NCBI GenBank assembly: GCA_018267585.1
Contig: JAFDYE010000243.1
Coordinates: forward strand, 1-60,261
Reading direction: 5' to 3'
Source of the DNA: Bacteroidota bacterium
GTDB lineage: Bacteria > Bacteroidota > Bacteroidia > Chitinophagales > Chitinophagaceae
Length of the DNA: 60,261 nt
The translations under genes were made by a program, and so were the position numbers. This document shows, in pieces, positions 35,001-42,069 of this stretch. The notes under the pieces were generated by a model. It saw only the letters and a list, made by a program, of their open reading frames with translations, did not search any database and was not told the DNA's origin. The first letter of the stretch is position 1, and each line of letters starts with the position of its first letter.

Positions 35001-35368
35001 GTGCCGTATCCCACAACGACAACATCACCCAGCTGCCCGCCGGCCCTGCCGAGCGCTACAGCCACATTTCCATTACCAGCCCTCACCTCCACAGCACCAT
35101 ACCCCGTGGCGCTGATCACCAGACTGTGCAGGTTCACCGGAACGCTGATAACAAAATTCCCATGGTCATCCGCCGCGACCCCCCTGGCGGCCCCTTTGAC
35201 CCGCACACTGGCGCCGGGTATCGGGTTACCCGTAGCCGAGTCACGGACAACTCCCGTAACCGTTCGGACATCCCCGGCCTTCCCTTTACCGGAGCGCACT
35301 TCCTGCGCCTGCACCGGCCGGACCCCGGCCAGCAACCCAAGCATCACGAGCAAAAAGCAAATTCTCAT
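32027..35368 (-). CDS. SusC/RagA family TonB-linked outer membrane protein
   Basis: 1113 residues. Signal peptide (MRICFLLVMLGLLAGVRPVQ), then a carboxypeptidase-regulatory-like domain (VRDSATGNPIPGASVRVKGA). The plug follows, with VVVGYGTQKRATLTGAVATV, LQGQAPGVIVTRSSGQPG and LIILDGVALSDNSELNTINP, then the large barrel ending YLTVGANVTF with a terminal Phe. It imports oligosaccharides together with the SusD lipoprotein downstream. It heads the intact part of the PUL, with the GH88 remnant ~92 nt upstream. Confidence 0.97.
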   Translation of the reverse strand: MRICFLLVMLGLLAGVRPVQAQEVRSGKGKAGDVRTVTGVVRDSATGNPIPGASVRVKGAARGVAADDHGNFVISVPVNLHSLVISATGYGAVEVRAGNGNVAVALGRAGGQLGDVVVVGYGTQKRATLTGAVATVSAKVFQDRGPLPNPLAALQGQAPGVIVTRSSGQPGKENWNFRIRGITSTNSASPLIILDGVALSDNSELNTINPSDIDNISFLKDASAAIYGARAAYGVVLVTTKRARSGKPVIEYDASVSRKFTALMPHLLSIRQWGQGLMQAQINDNYGVTPPPTSLWYEEGVFAANPPDSGWIDLTALPGWTGSASVGLLYNGLQVPTFGDVKDLTYFNTNMQKILWGNATSTMHDLSFSGRSDRSGYRVSLGYLNDGSQLRWGTNGSQRYNVRLNHDYSFSKAVRLETSLSLERNDIQQPSLMGFTGYSSLSNYGQPGQPALTKSGQPYEWGTVPSAPGMLKYGGDMRTYDSRINAISNLIYTIVPHLTFTGTAGYNTLFEEINNQQKQVNFFSYNDKLTLNPMPKAGTLGSGGAYYSKTLNRDTYYNLTGRLQYQNVFANDHEVSVMVGSSYERDEVNNWNTYTYSLANDNTPSLNLGVNGTTAGFVTNGQTQNHYALGSWFGRVTYSYKNKYLVEGLGRYDGSSKFAAADRWKPFYGASVGWRISEEGFMQKQTIVNDLKLRASYGETGNQGGIGLYDYIQLLNASTNQALLGGSPVVAVSTTGTLVSLNRTWETVRNKDLGVDVSVLRGRLSGTFDYFWKQNTNMLLGQTYPAVLGASAPAANIGDLKTWGWEGILTWRDQIGQDFHYSVSVNMTNNQDKLVHYGGASVLASGFNNTVEGYPVGSYFGLKYGGRIQNQKQLDAYNAAYAPSGSTNNVGLPIPVPLANPAGQLSGLRPGDNMYKDVNGDGKLSVGTSTGNPGDLVYLGRDDPNYVYGFSLGAQWKGFDLLAMFQGVMKRTIWRTGSNANWTVPYGTVYQSQSDAWWGKIWSPENPGAHFPNLHSNGGAGSINAYNYQASSWSMQDGAYLRLKNLVLGYSLPQGLLAKWKSITRLRFYVSGGDLWEVTHIHDGWDPEVTRTVAGSERYPFYRYLTVGANVTF

Positions 35369-35460
35369 TTTGGCAAGTTTTGATTTTGGTTAAACACTCT
35401 TTTAAAAAATTTCACCGATCCTCCCACATGCCGCCTCCTCCCCCCGAACTTCACGACCCC

Positions 35461-36057
35461 TCATCCCCCGCGAGATAACTCCGCCGAACCAAGCTCCTTC
35501 ACCAGCCGCCTCGCCTTTTCCAGATAACGGCACCCTGCATACCGGCTCAGCCCGATCATCCCCGACGCAGCAACAGCCGCAGCCGATGCATCGCGCGGCG
35601 CATTCGGGATCTCCGGGTCCTGAAAATCCCAGTAGGGAATAGGGTCGGGGATAGAGTCGGTCCTGCATAAAAAATAGCCGACAGCCTTTATCGCCTGCTC
35701 CAGGTAGCGGCGGTCCTTCGTCTCCCGATACAGCACGGTATAGCCATAGATACCCCAGGCCTGACCCCGCGCCCGGCACGAACTGTCGGAATAACCCCGG
35801 TGCGTCATCCGCCGCAGCAGCCCACCGCTGCCGGGATCAAAGTCCAAAATATAATAGCTGCTGTTGTCCGCCCGCCAGCGGTATTTAAGGTCGGTATTCG
35901 CGTGCCCCACCGCTATCCTGTAGGTCGAGGAGTCTCCACTGATCGCAGTGGCGCGGAAAAGAAATCCCAGATTCATCTGGTTATCGATGATCACCGGGTA
36001 CCCGACGGCCCACCCGGCGGAAAAAAACAGTATAAAAAAGTACCCGGCTAATTTCAT
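35461..36057 (-). pseudogene. GH88 unsaturated glucuronyl hydrolase, truncated at both ends
   Basis: The frame reads a signal peptide (MKLAGYFFILFFSAGWAVG), directly joined to the middle of a GH88 domain at YPVIIDNQMNLGFLFRATAI. It continues through AVGHANTDLKYRWRADNSSY, ARGQAWGIYGYTVLYRETKD and YWDFQDPEIPNAPRDASAAA, then stops after GSAELSRGG. GH88 enzymes are ~370-400 residues; here 198 remain. About 150 N-terminal residues, including the first catalytic Asp region, and ~60 C-terminal residues are missing, while the second catalytic Asp region (IIDNQMN) remains. An in-frame deletion that kept the signal fits best. Unsaturated uronyl hydrolase activity would match the lyase in this PUL, but this copy is unlikely to be active. 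Confidence 0.8.
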
Positions 36058-36121
36058 GCAAGCTATCGTTCTGAGTTTCAGGGTAAAAATACACTCCCGA
36101 CAAGCCTGCCGCGGAGGGGGC

Positions 36122-36156
36122 ATTCTCATAAAATGAGGGGAAACTCATCATTATTC
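36122..36156 (-). promoter_or_regulatory. 35-bp PUL repeat, copy 2 (upstream of the GH88/SusC end)
   Basis: Matches 24310-24344 at 31 of 35 positions in the same orientation, 64 nt upstream of the GH88-remnant start codon. Two copies at the head and tail of one PUL, both at similar distance upstream of a gene, make an HTCS operator likely. The remainder of 36058-36320 shows no gene. Confidence 0.55.
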
Positions 36157-36320
36157 TTACTTCTTTAGCCATCGAAATATCGTTTTTCATCATCCACCCA
36201 CAAACCCGACAACACCACCCCTTCCCTCCTTTCATAACTCATCCCACCTTTTTCTCAACTTTCCGTCCCGGCAACGACAAACCGGCACGAAATTTTCGGC
36301 AGTTCGGTAAACCCTCTCTT

Positions 36321-36821
36321 ATGGATGGAAAAATGCTTTGTCAATACTTCCTGAACGAACTGCAAGCCGAGTCGATAGCAAGCAGAAAATGCATCCAGCG
36401 GATACCCGCTGACGTATACAGCTTCAAACCCCACGAAAAATCAATGGAAATGGGCTATCTCACCCTCCTCGTCGCCGAGATACCCCTATGGATCGCCAAG
36501 ACGATAGAAGATTCTGTCATCAATTTCGCCACCTACCGACGTTTTCAGCTGAGCACCCCCGAGGCGCTCCTCTCCTACTACGAGGCCAACCTGTCCGCGG
36601 CCTCCAATGCCCTCACCAATATCACCGCCGAACAGCTCTCCCTACCCTTCGAGCTTAAACACGGCGACCAGGTCCTCATGAGCTCCCCAAAGCTCGAGAC
36701 CATCGGCTCCACCATCAACCACTGGGTCCACCACCGCGGCCAGCTCACCGTCTACATGCGATTGAACAATATCCCCGTCCCCTCCATCTACGGCCCCTCC
36801 GCCGACGACCGGAGTTTTTAA
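36321..36821 (+). CDS. DinB family protein
   Basis: 166 residues forming the four-helix DinB/YfiT bundle. Metal-binding histidines are expected from KPHEKSMEMGYLTLLVAEIP (His ~42) and the C-terminal TINHWVHHRGQLTVYMRLNN (~135-150). These are typically metal-dependent transferases acting with thiol cofactors, or stress-response proteins. It stands alone on the plus strand, convergent with the zeta-like toxin gene 12 bp away. Confidence 0.9.
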   Translation: MDGKMLCQYFLNELQAESIASRKCIQRIPADVYSFKPHEKSMEMGYLTLLVAEIPLWIAKTIEDSVINFATYRRFQLSTPEALLSYYEANLSAASNALTNITAEQLSLPFELKHGDQVLMSSPKLETIGSTINHWVHHRGQLTVYMRLNNIPVPSIYGPSADDRSF

Positions 36822-36833
36822 AAGGGAAAACTT

Positions 36834-37487
36834 CTATTTCTTTGCCGAGCGGTATGCATTCCGGACGGCGTCTATGTCATTTAGGTCCTTAAGAGAAGGC
36901 CTTTGCTCTGGCTTAGGATTCAAATGAGCGCCCAAGTGATTGATTACCCATTCAGGTACAGGGTCGGCGAGTAATACGGTACTTCCTCGTCGAAACTCTC
37001 CTACCAATACCATCGAATCGGTGTTATCGAACAATTCCAAGAGATCGGGGATGTCAAAATAATGATCTAATAATTTAAGTCCGCTAATATATCGTTGCTC
37101 GACGATATCCGGACGTACAAAGTGATCTCCCAGTCTCGCTCTGACCGCTATTCGGTCGTTTAGGAGTCGCAATTGGCTCGTTGAATAATACTTTATATGC
37201 AACTCGTATCCCAGTTGCTGTACCTTGATCAGGAATTTCCATGTTTCCAGATCGGCCAGATTAGTCTCAATAGCAAAAGTATTTCGCTTTGTGATCTGTT
37301 CCTCTACCAGACGCATCGCTTCCTGATTGCTGTATTCCTGAGTGTTTGACGTTATTAACCCCAGCCTACGAGCCTCTTTTGCAATTTCATCAGAATTTAT
37401 AATGGGGACACCTGCCGGGAGAACATCATAAGAGGAGGTGGTCTTTCCAATACCATTAGGACCAGCTATCACATAAATAGTAGGCAT
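36834..37487 (-). CDS. zeta-toxin-like P-loop kinase
   Basis: 217 residues. Walker A IAGPNGIGKTTSSYDVLPAG at the N-terminus, followed by INSDEIAKEARRLG and FAIETNLADLETW, the pattern of zeta/PezT-type kinases and related P-loop proteins. Zeta toxins phosphorylate UDP-amino sugars and stop wall synthesis; whether this relative does so is uncertain. It starts 5 nt after the small upstream gene, the typical spacing of an antitoxin-toxin pair. GC content is below that of the neighbouring PUL genes. Confidence 0.82.
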   Translation of the reverse strand: MPTIYVIAGPNGIGKTTSSYDVLPAGVPIINSDEIAKEARRLGLITSNTQEYSNQEAMRLVEEQITKRNTFAIETNLADLETWKFLIKVQQLGYELHIKYYSTSQLRLLNDRIAVRARLGDHFVRPDIVEQRYISGLKLLDHYFDIPDLLELFDNTDSMVLVGEFRRGSTVLLADPVPEWVINHLGAHLNPKPEQRPSLKDLNDIDAVRNAYRSAKK

Positions 37488-37492
37488 AAATA

Positions 37493-37711
37493 TTATGCTT
37501 GTTTATGCTCGACTATTCTCCCATCCGGCCATTCTTCAAATATCTTTCCGTCTCTGCCGAATATAATTGGTTGACCCATAAAAAATGCCTTTTCCTTAGC
37601 TCTACGCCGGATTGATACAGCAACGCCTTCCAATTCCTCCCTTGACATCTGGGTGGTGTCTTTGGCGGCGCCCCCAAAGCGCAGAAATATCGGTGCATTT
37701 TGAGAGTTCAT
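37493..37711 (-). CDS. small partner (putative antitoxin) of the zeta-like toxin
   Basis: 72 residues from the ATG giving MNSQNAPIFLRFGGAAKDTT; an earlier in-frame ATG at 37741 is possible. It has a central basic/amphipathic helix (REELEGVAVSIRRRAKEKAF) and an acidic-aromatic tail (IFEEWPDGRIVEHKQA). No family is recognised by name. The size, order and 5-nt spacing upstream of the kinase gene suggest an antitoxin. Confidence 0.65.
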   Translation of the reverse strand: MNSQNAPIFLRFGGAAKDTTQMSREELEGVAVSIRRRAKEKAFFMGQPIIFGRDGKIFEEWPDGRIVEHKQA

Positions 37712-37757
37712 CTTCAACAAAGATAAAAAATTAATTGCCAAGCCACGAAAATCATTC

Positions 37758-38147
37758 CTAAGCCGTCAACCACTTAACCGCATCCTCCCGGGTATCAAAA
37801 AATTGTATCGATATCTTCTCCTTATCAACCTTATACGATACACTCTCGATCGCCACCTTATTAAAATAGGAGTTCGGCGTAACGATCGCGATCTGCTTAA
37901 ACCCAAACTTTATCGCCCTCGGCAGAAATTTCGTCTCCAGCCACCGCTGATCCTCCATCCCGATCAGCACCATCTCCCTGACATCCCCCAACACCTTCGA
38001 AGTACCGCTATTGATCAGTTCGTTCAACATCAGCTCCGTCCCCTCCCGAAACTCCTCGCTGGTCGAATATCCCTTCCATACCATAACGACCGTGTCGATA
38101 TCCTTATCAAAGAAAATAGTGTAACCCTGCTGCGCGTTGGTTGTCAT
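37758..38147 (-). CDS. STAS/SpoIIAA-like domain protein
   Basis: 129 residues. Alternating strands and helices (YTIFFDKDIDTVVMVWKGYS, SKVLGDVREMVLIGMEDQRW, FKQIAIVTPNSYFNKVAIES, ISIQFFDTREDAVKWLTA) match the SpoIIAA-like STAS fold common as stand-alone cytoplasmic proteins in Bacteroidota. Function unknown. It is not coupled to its neighbours. Confidence 0.75.
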   Translation of the reverse strand: MTTNAQQGYTIFFDKDIDTVVMVWKGYSTSEEFREGTELMLNELINSGTSKVLGDVREMVLIGMEDQRWLETKFLPRAIKFGFKQIAIVTPNSYFNKVAIESVSYKVDKEKISIQFFDTREDAVKWLTA

Positions 38148-38157
38148 ATAAGTAGAT

Positions 38158-38833
38158 TTAAGAGTTTGCCCTGTACGGTGTTCCCATCAGCCGGTTCGGC
38201 TTCAGGTAAATATAATCGTGCTGAAAATCCAGTACAATATTAAAACGTTTCAACAAATCATTCCCCAGGTAGTTGAGCTCAAAGCCCACCGGATTCCTCG
38301 AACAGATCCCACCCAAAACGGCCGTCCATATCATGGGCCGAGTCCGAGTCGTTGATCACAGCCTGCGCAGCAATCGAATTGTATTCTGTGAGCTTATACG
38401 GGATCGTATCCGTCTTCCCCTTCCCCGCCCCATTCCCCCCTACCCCGTCCCGATCCATACCCCCCGGCGGTATCGCGCTCACAATCCTCGTAAAACAAGA
38501 GTCCTTCCCATTCCACAGTATCACAAAATCATACCAGCCCCCCGGCTTCACTTTCACGCGGATCGAGTCCATATCCGTATAGAACGTCACCCACTTCGTC
38601 TTCCTCGTCCTGTCCGCAGTATATACATCCGGCCTCGCGCCCGGCGATAGGTTCCACGCGTCCCGGTCAAAAAAATCCCCATCCCTGATCGACACTTTCC
38701 CCGAACCAGCTCTTATAACCGGCATCTTCGCCACAGCCATAGCCCCGAACCCTCCCTTCACGGCCGCACTCCCAACCTGCGCGTCCCCCTGCCCGACCAT
38801 CACCAGGGCGACAAGAAGTAGTAAACATCTCAT
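38158..38833 (-). pseudogene. retropepsin-like aspartic protease with internal deletion and frameshift
   Basis: The first frame runs from a signal peptide (MRCLLLLVALVMVGQGDAQ) through IPYKLTEYNSIAAQAVINDS and DMDGRFGWDLFEE, then stops at 38279-38281. In another frame, overlapping that point, the sequence continues as GFELNYLGNDLLKRFNIVLD ending YIYLKPNRLMGTPYRANS at 38158. Both parts belong to one Bacteroidota retropepsin-like family, in which ~100 residues normally separate DGRxGxDLF from the GNxxLKRF tail. The gene has therefore lost its middle and changed frame. No functional protease is expected. Confidence 0.7.
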
Positions 38834-39086
38834 CCTCCAATCTACAAAAAGATTCAATAAATGCCCATCTCCATGCCAAACTACTCATAGTAAACCCTAT
38901 CGGCTATCCCATACAGATTTAATCCCAGGATTTTTCAATGATCTTCAATTCATCTTTCTATTTTTGTTGTACCGGCGCCCCCGATACGCCGGATATTCTT
39001 GCTTTTTTACTAGCCCGCCGAACTTACCGGACAAACCGGAATATTGGATTGATCCAATTAAAATATAATTGAATGTCAATAACTTA

Positions 39087-39113
39087 GAACTTACCGAAAA
39101 AACCGGTAAGTTC
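39087..39113. promoter_or_regulatory. 10-bp inverted repeat upstream of the short RhuM gene
   Basis: GAACTTACCG and its complement CGGTAAGTTC flank a 7-nt A-rich loop, ending 18 nt before the ATG at 39132. A related half-site (GAACTTACCGG, with CCGG following) is at about 39019-39034. It could be an operator or a 5'-UTR hairpin. Confidence 0.45.
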
Positions 39114-39131
39114 GACTATCAATACCACCAT

Positions 39132-39608
39132 ATGACAAGTAGTACCGGAGAAATAATCATTTATACTAAAGAGGACGGTCACACACAGATCGATGTACAA
39201 CTACAAGGAGAAACTCTCTGGCTTTCCCAAAAGCTGATCGCTGAACTTTTTGAAAAAGACGTCAACACGGTCAATGATCATATCCAGAATATCTATGCCG
39301 ATCAAGAGCTTGCCGAAACAGCGACGACAACCATATTTACCACCGAGCAGCAAGAAGGTAAGAGAAAAGTCAAAAGAAAAGTCAGGTTCTACAATCTCGA
39401 TCTGATCCTGTCTGTTGGTTATAGGGTCAACTCCCGACGCGGAACAGCTTTTCGGATTTGGGCTAATCAGATATTAAAAGACTACCTCATCAAAGGATAT
39501 GCCCACAACGAAAAACTTCTGCAGGAAAAGCAGGCCCAACTCGACTCACTTAAAAAGGCAGTCGCCCTGATCACAAACGTGAGCAACTCCCTACACCACG
39601 CCAACTGA
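39132..39608 (+). CDS. RhuM-family protein, short form (N-terminal domain only)
   Basis: 158 residues from the ATG giving MTSSTGEIIIYTKEDGHTQI. It contains the RhuM N-terminal domain: LWLSQKLIAELFEKDVNTVN, KRKVRFYNLDLILSVGYRVN and RGTAFRIWANQILKDYLIKG, closely paralogous to the gene at 41060-42046. It then ends after a coiled-coil stretch (LLQEKQAQLDSLKKAVALIT). Full RhuM proteins are ~330 residues, so this is a natural short form or a truncated copy. The winged-helix-like start suggests DNA binding. Related to prophage/pathogenicity-island proteins. Confidence 0.75.
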   Translation: MTSSTGEIIIYTKEDGHTQIDVQLQGETLWLSQKLIAELFEKDVNTVNDHIQNIYADQELAETATTTIFTTEQQEGKRKVKRKVRFYNLDLILSVGYRVNSRRGTAFRIWANQILKDYLIKGYAHNEKLLQEKQAQLDSLKKAVALITNVSNSLHHAN

Positions 39609-39637
39609 CATCAGGTCCGATCCCCTCCCTATGGGTA

Positions 39638-40099
39638 TCATAGAGTTGAGAACTGATACCTAACCATTCCCCAAAACGCATCCAGCCCAATGATCCGCGG
39701 CTTCAAAAAAGAAATGATCGCCGGCCAGTCCTCATTCCGGAAAATATTAACCCCACCCAGCTCCTTATAAATACGACTAATAGCTCTTCCATGTTCGTCA
39801 CTGTCATTAGGCCTCCAAATCCAGTCCCCCTCCCCCAGGGCCTCATAAAAAATACCCTTCAGCTGCAACCAACGCTCATAATAGATCTCCCGCAATACAG
39901 CATCAGGATGGTCGATAACTATCGACACCACGGCCCTCCTGCTATCCACATCCATCTTAAAACTAATATGCCTGTTCCCCGTCTTATAGTTTATCCAGCT
40001 GATCTCCTCCCCATCCGCGGAGAGTATGGGCTTCATATACCTGCCAAATGCCGTCCAGAAGATCTGCTTTTGTTTTGATATTTCCTGCCTGGTATACAT
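39638..40099 (-). CDS. DUF4268 domain protein
   Basis: 153 residues with the DUF4268 features FWTAFGRYMKPILSADGEEI, WINYKTGNRHISFKMDVDSR and YERWLQLKGIFYEALGEGDW. This domain is often found alone in Bacteroidota or attached to nuclease-like and restriction-associated proteins. No catalytic residues can be named. It lies 28 nt downstream of the AraC gene and may be co-transcribed. Confidence 0.8.
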   Translation of the reverse strand: MYTRQEISKQKQIFWTAFGRYMKPILSADGEEISWINYKTGNRHISFKMDVDSRRAVVSIVIDHPDAVLREIYYERWLQLKGIFYEALGEGDWIWRPNDSDEHGRAISRIYKELGGVNIFRNEDWPAIISFLKPRIIGLDAFWGMVRYQFSTL

Positions 40100-40127
40100 A
40101 ATGGCGTCTCCCCCTTAGCTTTTCCCC

Positions 40128-40982
40128 TTACAAAACCAGCCGCTCCTTTCCCGAGCGCCTGAACTCCGCAGGACCCACCCCACGATAACGTTTAAAGATC
40201 CGGCTAAGATGGCTCTTATCCGTAAAGCCAAACTCATCGGCGATCTCCGATACACGCATATCGCTATGCAAAAGCCGGTTCTCCACCAGCCGTAGCTTGT
40301 ATTTCAGGATATACTCCTGCAGCGTCTCGTTGGTCTGTTTTTTGAAATAACGTCCCAGGTAGTTCTTCGAAAGACCAAAATGGGCGCCTATCGCTTCCAC
40401 CCGCAGCTTGTCGGGACTGGAAATATTGGCCTGGATATATTCGAGTATGTCGATTGACCGTCTTTCGCTTGTCTCGTCAACGACTACCGGAAAAGGCTGA
40501 GTGATGTTTCGGGCGACAATGGTCAGCAGAGTATCGACCAGTTGTCCGACGAGCTCTTTGTGAAAGACATCGCTATTCTGATGTTCCCGGATCAGGATAT
40601 CCATCAGCTGTCCCACCGATCGCCGGTCGTCGTCATTCTTCAGGATACATCCGGGTTCCTGTCCGGAATTGTTCAATATCAGCTCCAGCCGTTGCGCCAG
40701 CCGGTCATCCTTCTTTGAAGCCCGCAGATACAGCTGATTAAATCGGATGAAGAAGAACCGCGACGTCTCCCCAATCCGGAAGATATGCCTATCATTCGGC
40801 GCCACCAGGAAAAGATCGCCGGGCTCATAGCCGAACTCACTCTCATTGATGCTCTGCCGGCCCCTGCCCTCCACGATGTAAACCAGCTCGAAGAAAGAGT
40901 GCATATGTTCCCCCCGCGGACACTCATCCATCGATTCCCTCAACACGAGTTCGAACGGCTCCCGAAGATGATCTTTAACCAT
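40128..40982 (-). CDS. AraC family transcriptional regulator
   Basis: 284 residues. An N-terminal cupin (PRGEHMHSFFELVYIVEGRG, ... GDLFLVAPNDRHIFR) binds a small ligand. The C-terminal ~100 residues have two HTH motifs (LRVEAIGAHFGLSKNYLGRY, MRVSEIADEFGFTDKSHLSR) and the closing YRGVGPAEFRRSG. Cupin-AraC proteins usually control sugar or aromatic catabolism. No obvious target lies beside it apart from the DUF4268 gene. Confidence 0.93.
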   Translation of the reverse strand: MVKDHLREPFELVLRESMDECPRGEHMHSFFELVYIVEGRGRQSINESEFGYEPGDLFLVAPNDRHIFRIGETSRFFFIRFNQLYLRASKKDDRLAQRLELILNNSGQEPGCILKNDDDRRSVGQLMDILIREHQNSDVFHKELVGQLVDTLLTIVARNITQPFPVVVDETSERRSIDILEYIQANISSPDKLRVEAIGAHFGLSKNYLGRYFKKQTNETLQEYILKYKLRLVENRLLHSDMRVSEIADEFGFTDKSHLSRIFKRYRGVGPAEFRRSGKERLVL

Positions 40983-41059
40983 CCCCTAAAGGTACGGCAA
41001 ATCATCAAAAACCAACCTCTCTTGCCTCCGCTACGCCGCCAAAGCGCCGCGCCGCCAAT

Positions 41060-42046
41060 TTAATTCTTGAGATTAATAAGATTTACAACAACTTTTATCA
41101 TCATTTCCTTTTCGTCTGGCTTGCTTTCCGCGATCATCAGCGTCAGCGCCACCAGCGCATTGTCAGCAATCCTTTTGGAGGAATCCGATCTATACAGAAT
41201 TGCATTTTTTTCCAGAAACCATACGAACAGGAACGCTGCAATCCTTTTATTACCATCAGAGAATGAATGGTTCTTAATGACAAAATATATCAGGTTAGCT
41301 GCCTTTTCCTCAATACTGGGGTAGAGGTCTTGTCCGCCATAGGTTTGATAGATCGCAGCCAGCGATCCCCGAAAAGATTCGTCCTTCTCATTGCCAAAAA
41401 GACTGCTACCGCCAAACTTGTCTCGTAATTCCCTTATTGCCGACATCGCTGCCGGATAGGTAATCTGAAAAAGCTCTTTTGCAGTAGTCGCTTCTATTTC
41501 CAGCATTTGATGATCATACCGATCTAAGACATCCAGTGCGTAGGCATAATCAGTGACTACTCTTAACAATCCTGTAGCTTCTTCTGAATTAAGTGTTTTG
41601 TTATCGATCACATTTCCGAGCAGTTTTACTGTTTGTTTCAATTCGTCCAGTTGGCGGGACTGCTCACGAATTCTTTTTTGATCAATAGCGTAACCCTTTG
41701 TAAGATAATCCTTCAGGATTCTGTTCGCCCATATGCGGAATTGTGTACCCCTCTGAGATTTGACGCGATAGCCCACAGATATAATCACATCAAGATTGAA
41801 ATATTCGACCTGATATATTTTACCATCGGCAGCAGTTGTTGCATTTTTTGCAACAACTGAACTTCTCTCTAACTCATTCTCTTTGAATACATTAGACAAA
41901 TGTCTGGATATAACTGTCTTATCCCTGTTAAAGAGATCAGCCATTTGATTAAGATTAAGCCATACAGTATCGCTTTCTAACTTTACCTCGATCCGCGTAC
42001 TGCCGGGCCCGGCTTCATAAAAAAGAACATTTCCTTTCTCTTCCAT
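41060..42046 (-). CDS. RhuM-Fic/Doc fusion protein
   Basis: 328 residues from the ATG giving MEEKGNVLFYEAGPGSTRIE. The N-terminal RhuM/winged-helix region has VWLNLNQMADLFNRDKTVIS and VEYFNLDVIISVGYRVKSQR. A coiled coil follows (RIREQSRQLDELKQTVKLLG). The C-terminal domain carries the Fic/Doc core ANLIYFVIKNHSFSDGNKRI (~265), matching HxFxDGNxR. Fic/Doc enzymes transfer AMP or phosphate to targets and often act as toxins; the N-terminus may be a built-in DNA-binding regulator. An IS701-like element is inserted 6 bp upstream of the start codon, separating the gene from its original promoter. Confidence 0.88.
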   Translation of the reverse strand: MEEKGNVLFYEAGPGSTRIEVKLESDTVWLNLNQMADLFNRDKTVISRHLSNVFKENELERSSVVAKNATTAADGKIYQVEYFNLDVIISVGYRVKSQRGTQFRIWANRILKDYLTKGYAIDQKRIREQSRQLDELKQTVKLLGNVIDNKTLNSEEATGLLRVVTDYAYALDVLDRYDHQMLEIEATTAKELFQITYPAAMSAIRELRDKFGGSSLFGNEKDESFRGSLAAIYQTYGGQDLYPSIEEKAANLIYFVIKNHSFSDGNKRIAAFLFVWFLEKNAILYRSDSSKRIADNALVALTLMIAESKPDEKEMMIKVVVNLINLKN

Positions 42047-42052
42047 AATTAC

Positions 42053-42069
42053 CTCTACTTTGTCAGATT
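42053..42069 (+). repeat. left terminal inverted repeat of the IS
   Basis: CTCTACTTTGTCAGATT, the exact reverse complement of 44855-44871. It is preceded by the TTAC target duplication and contains the transposase stop codon (42063-42065). Confidence 0.88.
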
